From NCBI GenBank assembly GCA_012932295.1, contig JAAONU010000006.1, positions 27,802,882 to 27,866,881 on the forward strand: DNA of 64,000 nucleotides, given 5' to 3'. Position 1 is the stretch's first letter, and each line of letters opens with the position of its first letter. Of the stretch, positions 34,076-46,534 are shown piece after piece. The notes under the pieces were generated by a model. That model was given only the letters and a program-made list of their open reading frames with translations, had not been told where the DNA came from and ran no database searches. The position numbers were made by a program, and so were the translations under genes. The stretch comes from Cyclina sinensis. Taxonomy: Eukaryota > Mollusca > Bivalvia > Venerida > Veneridae.

Positions 34076-36050
34076 TTTAGCTCACCTGTCACGCAGTGAC
34101 AGAGTGAGCTATTAGGATACCCTTGTGTCCGGCGTCCGTCGTCCGTCCGTCGTCAACATTTTCTTTAAATGACATCTCCTCCTAAACCCCTGGCCCAATT
34201 TTAAAATAACTTCATACTAATGGTCCTTAGATGTCCCTTTACCAAGTTTGCTCAAATGGTTCCGGTCCAATGCACAATATGGCTGTGAGGCCCTAAAAGG
34301 TGTTTTTAAAATGGAAATTTCAAAAATCTTCTTGTCTGAAATAACAAGGCCCAGAGCTTTCATATTTGGTATGAAGCATCATCTAGGGGACCTCTGTCAA
34401 GTTTGCTCAAATCATGACTTCCGGGGTCAAACTGGTTCAGCCCCGGGGGTAAATAGATTTTACTTAGAATTTATATAGGAAAAACTTCAAAAATCTTCTT
34501 CTCCAGAACCACAAAGCCTGGCGCTTAGATATTTTGCATGTAGCATTAACTAGTAGACTTCTACCAAGTTTGCTCAAATCATGATCCCCGGGGTCAAGTT
34601 GATCCCGCCCGGGGGTCAGTTAATTTTATATAGAGTTTATATAGGAAAAACTTCAAAAATCTTCTTCTCCAGAACCACAAAGGCTAGAGCTTAGATATTT
34701 TGCATGTAGCATAACCAAGTAGACCTTAACCAAGTTTGCTCAAATCATGATCCCCGGGGTCAGATTGACCCCGCCCCGGGGGTCAATTGATTTTATATAG
34801 AGTTTATATAGGAAAAACTTCAAAAATCTTCTTCTCCAGAACCACAAAGCCTGGAGCTTAGATATTTTGCATGTAGCATTACCTAGTAGACTTCTACCAA
34901 GTTTGCTCAAATCATGATCCCCGGGGTCAAGTTGACCCCGCCCGGGGGTCAATTGATTTTATATAGAGTTTATATAGGAAAAACTTCAAAAATCTTCTTC
35001 TCCAGAACCACAAAGCCTAGAGCTTAGATATTTTGCATGTAGCATTACCTAGTAGACCTTTACCAAGTTTGCTTAAATCATGATCCCCGGGGTCAAATTG
35101 ACCCCGCCCCATAGTCAATTCATTTTATATATAGTTTATATAGGAAAAACTTCAAAAATCTTCTTCTCCAGAACTGCAGGCCTGGAGCTTAGATATTTTG
35201 CATGTAGCATTAACTAGTAGACTTCTACCAAGTTTGCTCAAATCATGATCCCCGGGGTCAAATTGACCCCGCCTGGGGGTCAGTTGATTTTATATAGAGT
35301 TTATATAGGAAAAACTTCAAAAAATCTTCTACTCCAGAACCAGAAAGCCTAGAGCTTAGAAATTTTGCATGTAGCATGACCTAGTAGACCTTAACCAAGT
35401 TTGCTCAAATCATGATCCCCGGGGTCAAATTGACCCCGCCCCATAGTCAATTCATTTTATATATAGTTTATATAGCCATCTGATCTTAGTCTGCAAAGTT
35501 TGCTTCGGTCTTCCCAACTGCTGAGTTCAGTACGTACAGTCCATGGTCTGTGGATCACCTATCTTGTGTGTCATAACGTGCTCTCAAATTCTGTACTGGT
35601 ACAGAATTTACCAACACAGGTTAACTGCATACCATTATGTAACTTAAATACTGTCTCAAAATAGCATATACCCTAACACAAAAGTCACTTCTAGACTGTA
35701 CATTTCTGAAGGAAACTACCTTCAGCCAAAATGAAAACATTACACCTGTTTCAGATATCCATATTTCAATTTGTACTTCATACAATAGTTTCATGTTAAC
35801 TTACAAAGAAAAAAAAAATGTATCGAAAGTCTAATGACTTTGAAATGTTAACATTTTCCATGTATTTATCATCTAGACGAAATGAGGTAAACTGGAAATT
35901 ATTAAAACAGTTCATGTAAAGTTAAAACTTCACCAATCAGCAAGTGTGGACACATGCCCTTCTTTCACCAATTCTCTCCTCATTATGTCTACAATATCGT
36001 TTCATGGTCTATCAGGTGAGCGATTCAGGGCCATCATGGCCCTCTTGTTT
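34076..36050 (+). mobile_element. Hairpin-ended element with ~167-bp tandem units
   Basis: The left end is the foldable GCTCACCTGTCACGCAGTGA then CAGAGTGAGC. About seven ~167-bp units follow (landmark CATGATCCCCGGGGTCAA near 34579, 34747, 34914, 35080, 35246, 35411), then a unique stretch (35470-36000). The right end has CAGGTGAGC, the inverse of the left GCTCACCTG, and the hairpin AGGGCCATCATGGCCCT followed by CTTGTTT. Subterminal inverted repeats, internal tandem repeats and a 3' hairpin fit Helentron-associated (HINE/DINE-like) elements; that assignment is inference. Confidence 0.8.
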
Positions 36051-37036
36051 ATATTAATCTAAACAATAATTTTGTTAATTTTTGTAACATATTTTCACTG
36101 TAATGATATCAGTCTTCCTGACACTTTGCAACGTTTATATGTTGAACTTGGTTGCCATTTTTATCTCACTTAAGGTAGCGCACCTGTAATGAGCACCTTT
36201 CCAGATGTTATCTAACATTTTATTTTCATAATCTGCATCATTTCACTGATCTACCTGCAAATTTTTAGGTTGGCTTTCCATACTTTTTAGAGAAATAAAC
36301 GACTTTTTTAAACAACCCCACAGCTCATCTTCTGTTCAGTTTATTTGACACCCTTGGATATAACAAAGTCCCATATTTCACCCAAATTTCCAAATACCAA
36401 TACAATACTGGTGTCTACAGATGCATTAAAGGTGTCAAAACTTGAAAATAGAGAAAATAAATCTTTCTTTGTAGACAACAACCTTCCATATTCTGTTAAT
36501 CTGTGGAAGAGTGCAAAAAATCCAAATGGTCTGAGCAGTGTAAAAATTGGTTTTAGAGAAAACAAAGAGTCAGAAAATTAAAAATATGATTATTAGTTTA
36601 ATATTTAGGACATATTTTTAACAGATAAACTATATCCAGCTTAAATACAGAAGATAAAAAAAAATTTACCGTGTAGTTTTTGGAAAATTTACGTGAATGT
36701 AACATGTATGACTCATATTTTCTCCTTATTTTAGCCATTATATTGTTACAAGTTTTAAAACTGAAGGATTCACTTGCCAATTTTAAAACATTTAATGTTT
36801 AAATGACTGGTATGAATGTAAGAAGTATTATTCAGCTATAAAGAGTAATACAGTTTGAAACTACTAATATTACTGAATGCAACTAGAGGCTAAAATTGAC
36901 AGATGTCGTGTTGAAATTTAGTGCACACTTTCATTTTCAAAGTTCCAAGTCAAAGAAAAATCTATGATAAACATTGCAATAGGCTACAAACAGTATTGAG
37001 AGGTCTCCTTACATAATAAAGATACAATATTATGGG
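36051..37036. other. No supported gene
   Basis: The part 36341-36581 is open on both strands without start context or splice sites and with Lys/Asn/Phe bias, so I leave it uncalled. A TTAAGGTAGCGCACCTG block at 36172 may be the end of a dispersed repeat. Confidence 0.4.
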
Positions 37037-37191
37037 GTTATTATACATTGTTGAGTACAATACAGAATTCTATTAGACGAAGCACAGCTGTAAAACTTAT
37101 ATTGTACGAGACGCTAGCCGAGTCCAATATAGGTTTTGTAGCCATGTATGAGTCCAAGTGAATCAGTATTATGCTCAACAATGTATAATGA
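37037..37191. repeat. Short foldback and GAGTACAATA repeats
   Basis: TTATTATACATTGTTGAG at the left is matched by CTCAACAATGTATAATGAA at 37173-37191. Just downstream (37343-37455) a 56-bp block with GAGTACAATA, GATATGGATTTT and TCGGAAAATGAAAACGAG is tandemly duplicated. Confidence 0.6.
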
Positions 37192-37664
37192 ACTTTTTCA
37201 CACCACCATTTTTCAAGCAGAAAACACATTAAAGAAAACACTCTCACAGTCAAGGTAATAAGGCACTTGGGGATACAGAACTTTAAAAAGCGTCTCGAAT
37301 TTGCTAGAGAGGTAACTGATACAAGAGCAACAGGCAGAGTTTCTTTGAGTACAATATGGATTTGATATGGATATTTTAGATTCGGAAAATGAAAACGAGG
37401 CTTGAATGAGTACAATACAGATTGATATGGATTTTTTGGACTCGGAAAATGAAAACGAGACTAACTGATAAGATTAGATCCAATAATGATTACACTAGAT
37501 GATCACATGGTACAAGCTGGAAGACCATTTGTTACATTTATAAGGTGTGAAATAATACTATTTAATATCAATAACTTTCTTTCTGTAAATTTGTAAATGG
37601 GTAAAGTACACGTACTTATAAATATCAAGGTTTATCAAGTATCTAAAGAATCAATGACTGTCTT

Positions 37665-37877
37665 TCATTTTTTATGTTCCTTGTCACTTCCAGCATTCTC
37701 AGTATAATTATGATCATGAGAAATGTGTTTCCTCTTATGGTCATTCCCTATCCGTCTGGAAATACGACCTTTTTTGTCGCGATTCATTTTCCTGTTTACT
37801 CGCGAAAACCGGTAAGTCGTGCCTACTTTCGATTTTGAAGGCAAGAAACCTTTACATCCGGTTGCATTTATTTTCAT
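37665..37877 (-). CDS. Small basic protein, unrecognised
   Basis: ATG at 37877 opens 70 codons to TGA, beginning MKINATGCKGFLPSKSKVGT and ending NAGSDKEHKK. It is strongly basic (RKMNRDKKGRISRR) with a His/Lys-rich tail, suggesting a nuclear or RNA-binding protein or a first exon. CpG-containing sequence around the start contrasts with the AT-rich surroundings. It is head-to-head with the possible start at 38048 on the other strand, about 170 bp apart. No known domain. Confidence 0.4.
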   Translation of the reverse strand: MKINATGCKGFLPSKSKVGTTYRFSRVNRKMNRDKKGRISRRIGNDHKRKHISHDHNYTENAGSDKEHKK

Positions 37878-38047
37878 ATTTTATCGATATTTTATGATAA
37901 AACTAAGAATTTACCGTGGAAATGTTATGTTATGAAGGAATTTGGTAAAATATATAAAAAATATTTTCAGAGTTAAAAACTGAAATTATCTAAAACATTC
38001 TTCCGAACACAGCCGATATTTATCGATCTTTGCCGAACTTCGAAGAA

Positions 38048-38101
38048 ATGGCGGGAGTTTTTTACAGTCGCTCTACCTTAAGCACTGCACTGCAGCTCAA
38101 G
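38048..38101 (+). CDS. Possible first exon, interrupted by a repeat
   Basis: ATGGCGGGAG in a good start context (GAAGAAATGG) opens 18 codons, MAGVFYSRSTLSTALQLK, ending at AAG|GTGAGC. The donor is itself the start of a dispersed repeat (CAAGGTGAGCTTTTGTGATC), so it may be an insertion point rather than a true splice site. No downstream exon was assigned with confidence. Confidence 0.25.
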
Positions 38102-38415
38102 GTGAGCTTTTGTGATCGCCTTGTGTCTGTTGTGCATCGCACACTGTCAACTTTTTACTTTAAACAACATTTCCTCCTAAACCACTTGGTGAAAGATGAT
38201 AAAACTTCACAGAAATGTTCCTAGCATTAAGCTTTACCAAATGTGTTCAAAGAGTTCTATTCCATGAAGAACTCTGGTTGCTATGGCAACAAGAATGAAA
38301 AACTTTTAAAATCTTCATGTCTAAAGCTGCTAAGGCCAGAGGTCTGAAATTTGGTGTGTAGCATTGTCTAGTAAACCTCTACCAAGTCTGTTCAAATAAT
38401 GTCCCTGCAGTTACT
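38094..38415 (+). mobile_element. Truncated dispersed element
   Basis: Begins CTCAAGGTGAGCTTTTGTGA and continues with CTCCTAAACCACTTGGTG and a GGTTGCTATGGCAAC block, related to the elements at 45824 and 46535 (which are inverted). It lacks the 3' hairpin and tandem part. Confidence 0.5.
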
Positions 38416-38816
38416 ATTTTACTTTAACTTGAGCTAATACTCTTAGCGTTCAGTGTGTTTACTTGTGATTGGTGGCCAGCATGCCAGCATCATTACCAGC
38501 ATTTCGTCATCTATAAATAATGTCAACACTAGCCCAAGGTCGGTTTGTAGCATCAAGTTTTTTGGCAGCTAAAGTTTAAATCAACAACTTAATCATTCAC
38601 TGTGCAATGTCTCTGACATCTAAATCAGGTAAAGGTCAATCATTCTTGTGCTTAGCATAACTCATTTACAGTAACAAGCTTCATTTAGAACAATTTTAAT
38701 CATTAAATCAATCATGTTTACAAAATCCTTGGTCCAAAAGTAGTGCAACTGACACCTGTGTCTTTCATTGGGATTAACTAAAATCCCATTTTTCTCCAAT
38801 TCATTGGTACATTTTA

Positions 38817-40537
38817 TTCGCTCACCTGTCATGTAGTGACAGAGTGAGCTTTTCTGATCACCTTTTGTCCGTCGTCCGTCTGTCCGTTAACAATTAATTT
38901 GTTAACACTCTAGTGGTCACATTTTTGCCTAAATTGTCGTGAAACTTGGTCAGGATGTTTGTCTCATTAATATCTCGGACGAGTTCAAACATGGGTTATC
39001 AGGGTTGGAAACTAGGTCACAGAGCCCAAATATAGAAAAACTTTGTTAACACTCCAGAGGCTACTTTTTCAGTCCAGATATCCTGGAAATTTGTCAGAAA
39101 GGTTCTATCGATCATTTCTAGCTCAAGTTCAAATATGGGTCATCTGGGTTCAAAAACTAGGTCACAGAGCCCAAAAAAAGAAAAATCTTGTAAACACTCT
39201 AGAGGTTACATTTTCAGCCCAAATAATCTGGAAATTTGTCAGAAAGGTTGCTTTGACGATTTCTAGGTCAAGTTCAAATATGGGTCATCTGGGTTCAAAA
39301 ACAAGGTCACAGAGCCCAAATATTGAAAAACTTTGTTTACACTCTAGAGGTAACATTTTCAGTCCAGATATCCTGGAAATTTGTCAGAAAGGTTCTATCG
39401 ATCATTTCTAGCTCAAGTTCAAATATGGGTCATCTGGGTTCAAAAAACTAGGCCACAGAGCCCAAAAATAGAAACATCTTGTTAACACTTTAGAGGTTAC
39501 ATTTTCACCCCAAATAATCTGGAAATTTGTCAGAAAGGTTGCCTTGAAGATTTCTAGATCAAGTTTGAATATGGGTCATCTGGGGTCACAAACAAGGTCA
39601 CAGAGTCCAAATATGGAAAAACTTTGTTTACACTCTAGAGGTAACATTTTCAGTCCAGATATCCTGGAAATTTGTCAGAAAGGTTCTATCGATCATTTCT
39701 AGCTCAAGTTCAAACATGGGTCATCTGGGTTCAAAAACTAGGTCACAGAGCCCAAAAATAGAAACATCTTGTTAACACTCTAGAGGTTACATTTTCACCC
39801 CAAATAATCTGGAAATTTGTCAGAAAGGTTGCCTTGAAGGTTTCTAGATAAGTTTGAATATGGGTCATCTGGGGTCACAAACTAGGTCACAGAGTCCAAA
39901 TATGGAAAAACTTTGTTAACATTCTAAAGATAGCTTTTTCAGTCCAAATAACCTGGAAATTTGTCAGAAAGCTTAATTCTATGGTTTTTAGGTCAAGTTT
40001 GAATATGCGTCATCTGGAGTCGAAACATCTAGGTCACAGAGTCCAAATATCAAAAAACTTTGTAAACACTCTAGAGGCTACATTTTCAGTCCAAATGTTC
40101 TGGAAATTTGTCAGAAAGGTTGTTTTAATGATTTGTAGCTCATGTTTGGATATGGGTTATCTGGGGTCAAAAACTAGGTCACAGAGCTTAAACATCGAAA
40201 AACCTTGTTAACACTGAAGAGGCTTCTTTTTCAGTCTAAATATTCTGGAAATTTGTCAGAGAGATTGTTTTGATAATTTCTAGCTCAAGTTCGAATATGG
40301 GACATCTAGGTTAAAAAACTAGGTCATAGAGCCCAAATATGGAAAAACCTTGTTAACACTCTAGAGGTAACATTTTCAGTAAAAATAACCTTGAAATTTG
40401 TCAAAGAGATTGTTTCAATAATTTCTAGTTCAAGTTCGAATATGGGTCATCTGGGGTTATTAACCAGGTACATAGCAACTTTGTTAAAAGCAGTCATACT
40501 CAGGTGAGCGATACAGGGCCATCATGGCCCTCTTGTA
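38817..40537 (+). mobile_element. Hairpin-ended element with ~148-bp tandem units
   Basis: Left end GCTCACCTGTCATGTAGTGA then CAGAGTGAGC. About ten units of ~148 bp carry TTTGTTAACACTCTAGAGG, CTGGAAATTTGTCAGAAAGG and AACTAGGTCACAGAGCCCAA. The right end CAGGTGAGCG is followed by the hairpin AGGGCCATCATGGCCCT and CTTGTAG. Ends match the element at 34076-36050 although the internal repeats are unrelated. Open frames of 76-122 codons inside are products of the tandem units. Confidence 0.82.
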
Positions 40538-40712
40538 GTTTATTTGTGATAATTAAAATGTTATTTATTGTCTTAGACTACTCAAAGATATAAACCTACT
40601 TCTAGTAGTAGTGAAAAATAAATATTTACACAACACATGGATTTGTCTTCTTAGCCCAAACCCTTCAACTGCCTAATGCACTTCAGTCTGTATAAGATAG
40701 TCTGTCAGTCTT

Positions 40713-40957
40713 GACCAGTATTCATGAGATACCTGTCCATGGTTCATGATCTAGAAGTTTATGTTACTTTAAGTCTGAACTGTGCTGTTAATGAAATACT
40801 GAATCAGCTGTACTTCAAAGTATCTACTCTACCCGCTTTAAGAGAATGCAGACTTTCATCATCGTCATCGTCGAGAAACAACTATCCTGGCGACACCTAT
40901 GTCAGTCACAGCAATGCTAACTATATCATGGAAGCATCTGATAGCCATCATGCGTAG
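40713..40957 (+). CDS. Possible terminal exon
   Basis: After an acceptor-like TTGACCAG a frame runs about 80 codons, through YVTLSLNCAVNEILNQLYF and RECRLSSSSSSRNNYPGD, to TAG. Its Ser-run tail and mixed composition look coding. There is no domain and no upstream exon found; the polypyrimidine tract is weak. Confidence 0.3.
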
Positions 40958-41084
40958 TATTGAAAGTTGGTAGTATTGAGAGGTGGTGCAACTGCATACT
41001 TGAAGACATATATTATTAAGTTAAATTTACTGTCAGTCTTGTGATCTTCCATTTAAGATGCGTACCAGCTTGGTTGTATACTTT

Positions 41085-41395
41085 TTGGAGTGATAAAGCG
41101 TTGGAGTGGTAATCCAGTGGCCGGAGTATGATACCCCGCTTCTCTTTTATCATTACTGTCTTTCGGATGATATATTAAAAGATATCCTATGAAATGGTGC
41201 TATAAACTGAGGATGCAAGAGAACCAGGGATGTCTCTGAAATGGGACGTTTTCTGTATCCTGCACTATCCCCAGAATACATACTCTGCCGGAGGCGTCAA
41301 TCAGATGGGCAACCGGTAGGGTCTTATCCAGGTTATTCAGCAGCAATGACTCGTATACGGTCACATGCGCAATATAGTCTGTAGTCATTTATAAT
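41085..41395 (+). mobile_element. Degenerate tRNA-derived SINE-like element
   Basis: TGATAAAGCGTTGGAGTGG followed by GAGTATGATACCCCGC resembles a box A / box B pair spaced as in a tRNA. A core with CTTTCGGATGATATATTAAA follows. A 62-codon minus-strand frame across it has no other support. Confidence 0.45.
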
Positions 41396-42079
41396 ACGTA
41401 AAACAAACACCGACGTCAATAATACAAAAATGTAATAAACCTTACTAACCTGAAATATTTCAAAAATTTAGAAATACTTAGGTAATAATAAAAATCAACT
41501 TGTATATTTTTGGCATCAAGTAAATAAACCATGCAAAAAATCAAATAAACGAGGTGATTGTTATCAGTGTCCAATGACTTGATTGAGAGAGTGGGAGGTT
41601 TGCTAATGATATTCAAGTAAGTGATTCTTCCCTTTACATTATTTCTATAGTAATGATAAAAATTCAGATTTATATTCGATCTCAGGGTCTATAAGCATTA
41701 CGCCTGCACAACTAACATATAAATGCTGTAATATTTCATTGTCTAGTGTTAAATGGACTATTGGCTGCTGATAGATGACGACTTCCATGTATACACAATC
41801 ACCATTTCTCTTTTAGACTGCTTGTTTTAACCATAACTTAAGCAAAACTGCTTTTTCCCGCATTAGTAACTAATTTTCTCCGAAACTTTGAAAATTACTG
41901 ACACAATACATTACCCAAGTGGCATTGATCCTGCGTGCATAATATCACGTAGATTTTGTTAGATAAAGAAATGTTCTATATCTGTTTCAATCTCACCACT
42001 AACTTTGATATTTTTTTCATCCAGGAACATGTAAGAAATATAGTTCATTAATTTATCAATCATATATAAGTCTCATTTT
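41396..42079. other. No supported gene
   Basis: AT-rich unique sequence; a 66-codon minus frame is low-complexity and not called. Confidence 0.5.
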
Positions 42080-44440
42080 TCGATATTTAACTAAAGAGAC
42101 CATACACTGAAAGGGACCTTTACTAAAGATCGGATCCCCATTCATTTTCTGTACGCTCAGACTACTCCAAATTTATAATTTCCAAACGAATACTAAACGA
42201 TTTCTACATAAAAAAACAGTAATGTTTTGTAATGGCATTGTACTGGTCTCATTTTAATTCTAACTGGAGAGCCCAAACAATAACGAGAGATCTTAACAAA
42301 GGCATAGTACCCACATCGATACGCCTTTAAGGAGAAACACAACAAAACTCATAATTTCAAAATGAGTTCTCAACGATTTCTCAAGAAAAGACTTGAATAT
42401 AGTGTAATGACATTGTGCTGGTCTCATCTCATCATTTTTGACAGAAGAGACCAGACATTCACGAGAGACCTTTACAAAGGCAATATATTCCCACTGATGT
42501 GTCTTTAAGTAGAAACACCGCCTAACTCATAATTTCAAAACGAGTTCTCAACGATTTCTAAAGAAAAGACTTGAAAATTGCGTAATGACTTTGTGCTGGT
42601 CTCATCTCATGATTTTTGAGATAAGAGACCAGACACTGACGAGGGCCTTTACATAGGCAATATATTCACACTGATGTGTCTTTAAGTAAAAACACCGCCT
42701 AACACAATTTCAAAACGAGTTCCAACGATTTCTCTAGAAAAGACTTGAACATTGCGTAATGACTTTGTGCTGGTCTCATATCATGATTTTTGACAGAAGA
42801 GACCAGACACTGACGAGAGACCTTTACAAAGGCAATATATTCACACTAATGTGTCTTTAAGTAGAAATACCGCCTAACTCATAATTTCAAAACGAGTTCT
42901 CAACAATTTCTAAAGAAAAGACTTGAAAATTCCGTTATGACCTTGTGCTGGTCTCATCTCATGATTTTTGACAGAAGAGACCAGACACTGACGAGAGACC
43001 TTTACAAAGGCAATATATTCCCACTGATGTGTCTTTAAGTAAAAACATCGCCTAACACAATTTCAAAACGAGTTCTTAACAATTTCTAAAGAAAAGACTT
43101 GAAAATTGCGTTATGACCTTTTGCTGGTCTCATCTCATGATTTTTGACAGAAGAGACCAGACACTGACGAGAGACCTTTACAAGGGCGGTGTACACTCAC
43201 TGTTATGACTCTAAGGATAAACACCGCATTATTTATAATTTTAAAACGGGTACTCAATGATTTATAAAGAAAAGACTTGAAATATTTTTAATGGCATTAT
43301 AGTGGTCTCATCTCATCATTTTTGACAGTAGAGACCAGACACTGACGAGAGACCTTTACAAAGGCAATATATTCACACTAATGTGTCTTTTAGTAGAAAC
43401 ACCGCCTAACACATAAGTTCAAAACGAGTTCTCAACGATTTCTACAGAAAGAATTTGAATATAGTGTAATGACATTGTGCTGGTCTCATCTCATGATTTT
43501 TGACATAAGAGACCAGATATTCACGAGAGACCTTTACACAGGCAATATATTCACACTGATGTGTCTTTAAGTGGAAACACCGCCTAACTCATAATTTCAA
43601 AACGAGTTCTCAACAATTTCTAAAGAAAAGACTTGAAAATTGCGTAATGACTTTGTGCTGGTCTCATCTCATCATTTTTGACAGAAGAGACCAGACATTC
43701 ACGAGAGACCTTTACAAAGGCAATATATTCACACTAACGTGTCTTTAAGTGGAAACACCGCCTAACTCATAATATCAAAACGAGTTCTCAACGATTTCTA
43801 AAGAAAAGACTTGAATATAGTGTAATGACAGTGTGCTGGTCTCATCTCATCATTTTTGACAGAAGAGACCAGACACTGACGAGAGACCTTTACAAAGGCA
43901 ATATATTCACACTAATGTGTCTTTAAGTAGAAACACCGCCTAACTCATTATTTCAAAACAAGTTCTCAACGATTTCTAAAGAAAATACTTGAATATTGAG
44001 TAATGACATTGTGCTGGTCTCATCTCATGATTTTTACAGAAAAGACCAGATACTAATAAGAGATCTTTACAATGACTGCAACCCCACCGACCCTTTGTTT
44101 TACCTGAAAATGCTGCTTAATTTATAATATCAAACGACTATATACTAAACGATCAATATAGAAAACTATTGAATATTTTGAAATGATGCATATTGCTGGT
44201 CCCTTCTCTCGATTTTTGACAGACCTTAACGACGGCAGTGTACCCCATTGATTTGCTTCTAAGATAAAACAGAACCAAATTCATCATTTCGACACTTATG
44301 CTAAACGATTTCTATCGAGAAAATACTTGGACAATTTATAATGGCATGTGCTGGTCATAACAGAAGTGGCTTTACGGTCAAACACCGCCGAATTTATAAT
44401 TTAATAAAAAACGAATATTAAACGATTTCTAAAGAAAATA
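42080..44440 (+). repeat. ~177-bp satellite
   Basis: About 13 units with GAGACCAGACACTGACGAGA, ACCGCCTAACTCATAATTTC, AAAACGAGTTCTCAACGATT and GTGCTGGTCTCATCTCATGA. Successive GAGACC landmarks at 42447, 42625, 42799 and 42977 give 174-178 bp. The central units are 90% or more alike by eye; both edges are diverged. CTGGTCTC and GAGACCAG in each unit are inverted repeats about 20 nt apart. Confidence 0.93.
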
Positions 44441-44619
44441 AAGCCACGTTTTGTAATATTTCTTGCATCTCGATTAACTAGAAAATGCTATTTTTGAGAC
44501 AGCAGTAAAACATATTGTGACGGCAATTAAGCAGTGTAAATGGGCATCCTACTATGTTTGGTGAAGTATGGGTTGCCGTATAGCTTCCGTTCCACCATGT
44601 CAAGTGTAGCGGTACAGAA

Positions 44620-44874
44620 TTATTTAGTATAGGCTTTCACCAATCTCGGGGTTAAACAAGGGCATCTCTGATTGATCCATACATTGTCTCTGTGAACTAA
44701 CATAGTAATATATATATTTTGCGTATCATTTTTACGGGCTATTTTGTAGAGCTCCCTTATTGTTCTCCACCGTGGGAGAAGGGTTATTAATTTCAGGTTG
44801 TCCAACCCCCATTCCTTCTCATCTTTGGGCCAACTTACCACTGGAAGGAATTGCTCAAGACAACAAAATTGCTA
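44620..44874 (-). CDS. Unrecognised coding fragment
   Basis: Minus-strand frame following TAG at 44872-44874, reading CCLEQFLPVVSWPKDEKEWG, then LKLITLLPRWRTIRELYK and VHRDNVWINQRCPCLTPR to TAA at 44620. The Trp/Cys-rich, well-mixed composition suggests a true protein fragment (terminal exon or remnant). The opposite strand is also open over 44798-45100, so strand choice is uncertain. No start codon other than GTG; no family recognised. Confidence 0.35.
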
Positions 44875-45100
44875 TCATTTTAGTCTGGTGGAAGTACAAA
44901 GCTATTCCGATGTAAACCTTAACACCAGACTTAAGGTAAATGGATTATTTTCCCATACTATATATGAATGGCAAATACACGGGAAAGCATACAAATCCGC
45001 TATTTTTTACAGGAATGCTTTACCAAAAACCTGTACAAAGTTGTGCATGCATTTTCACTTGGTTGCTGTGACATCTAAACAGTTAAGTTCTGTACTGTAA

Positions 45101-45589
45101 TGTGTTTATTTAATAAGTACGACCCATGTTACATCCTCTTCTGCTTTTATACCTTTTTTTTGAAGCGTTTTATGCCCGAGATCAGGTATTATTTAGTTCT
45201 AAGATTGAAATTTTTACCTTCCGATCAAAAAAATAACAGGAAAAATACTTTGGCAATAGTTCTCTGACAAAATGGAATATTATTAGTACATATGAATCTG
45301 ATATTACCAATTATTTTCAATTAATTGCTACAATAACAATCCATCACGTGTCCATAAATAAGGTTTATTCTGATCATCCTCTGGTGTCAATTTATGACTT
45401 TAATATCCAGTGGAATCATTCAAGTCATTTAAGTACTCTGATAGTGTAAGTAAAAAGAACATCATTTCCAATAAACAAATTTTATTACTCATATGGAACT
45501 GAAGGCATTGGAATTCATACAGATGTACTTTTTTACGTATTCTTTAAAGATACAATAAATATGGAGCAAAATACCAAAAAACTAAATCC
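45101..45589. other. No supported gene
   Basis: AT-rich sequence, nothing recognised. Confidence 0.5.
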
Positions 45590-46534
45590 TGTAAAAGAAT
45601 TATAGCCTGTACAATAAAAACACTACATGCCTATATCCTATAGAAGAATACACATTACATACTCACAACCTGTACAACAATGCCATTACAAATTCATATT
45701 ATGCAGAACTAATACATCTCAATTTCATTTTCTGTAAAACAAAAACAACCTGTAGAACTAAAAATATTACATATTCTCAACCTGTAGAAGCAAGAAATTA
45801 CATATTCACAACCTATGGAACCTAACAGGAGTGCCATGATGGCCCTTCATCCCTCACCAGAATACTTTGGCTATTGGTCTGCTGCTGAGCTAATATCAGA
45901 AGCAAAATTAACGTTTCTGATTTGAAGACTTTCAAAGATCTGATATTTTGACCAAAGGGGCATAATTTAAACAATCTTGGTAGAGGAGCTCTAGCTGATG
46001 CTCCAAACAAAATATATAAGTTCAAGGCCTTATGGTTTCAGACAAGAAGTTTTCTTAAGATATTCCTTATAAAAGCTAAGTAAAATAAATAGAGCCCCGG
46101 GGCAAGGCCATTTCCTGTATGCTATATATTTAAGTTCTAGGACCTTGATTTCAGACAAAAAGTTTTTCAATATATTTCCTTTCTGTTTCCATAGCAACCA
46201 GATTTCTTGACAGAAATCAATTTACTGAACAACTAAGGTAAGGAATACCTATCAACTTTCATCAACTTTGATCCAGTGGATTAGAAGATTTCATTTAAAG
46301 GAAATGTCGATGTGGCACAACACAAGATGGACAAAGGACATAGGCCGACCAGAAAAGCTCACCATAGGCATATTGTGCTCAGGTGAGCTACACATGACAT
46401 AATCACATCTGTGGAACAAAAATATTACATGTTCAAAACCTGTACATTAAAAAATACATATTCACAACCTCTGGAACATATCATTACACCATCACAACTG
46501 TAGATCAAAAACATTACATATTCATACCATGTAA
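45590..46534 (+). repeat. Minisatellite split by an inserted element
   Basis: Irregular ~40-bp units with ACATATTCACAACCTGTAG and AACAAAAACA at 45590-45823 resume at 46391-46534. The element at 45824-46390 sits in the middle, so it inserted into the array. Confidence 0.65.
45824..46390 (-). mobile_element. Short hairpin-ended element
   Basis: Read on the minus strand it begins AGCTCACCTGAGCACAATAT and ends with GGGCCATCATGGCAC and TCCTGTT, the same hairpin ending as the plus-strand elements at 36027 and 40515. The interior has two diverged units (GGTAGAGGAGCTCTAGCTGA). Confidence 0.65.

Noticed and set aside
36341..36581. Both strands open over about 240 bp
   Set aside because: Composition follows local AT content; no splice site, start or domain, and possibly part of a dispersed repeat.
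39043..40211. Frames of 76-122 codons with repeated GHLGSKTRSQSPN-like motifs
   Set aside because: Encoded by the ~148-bp tandem units of a non-coding element; two frames repeat the same peptide.
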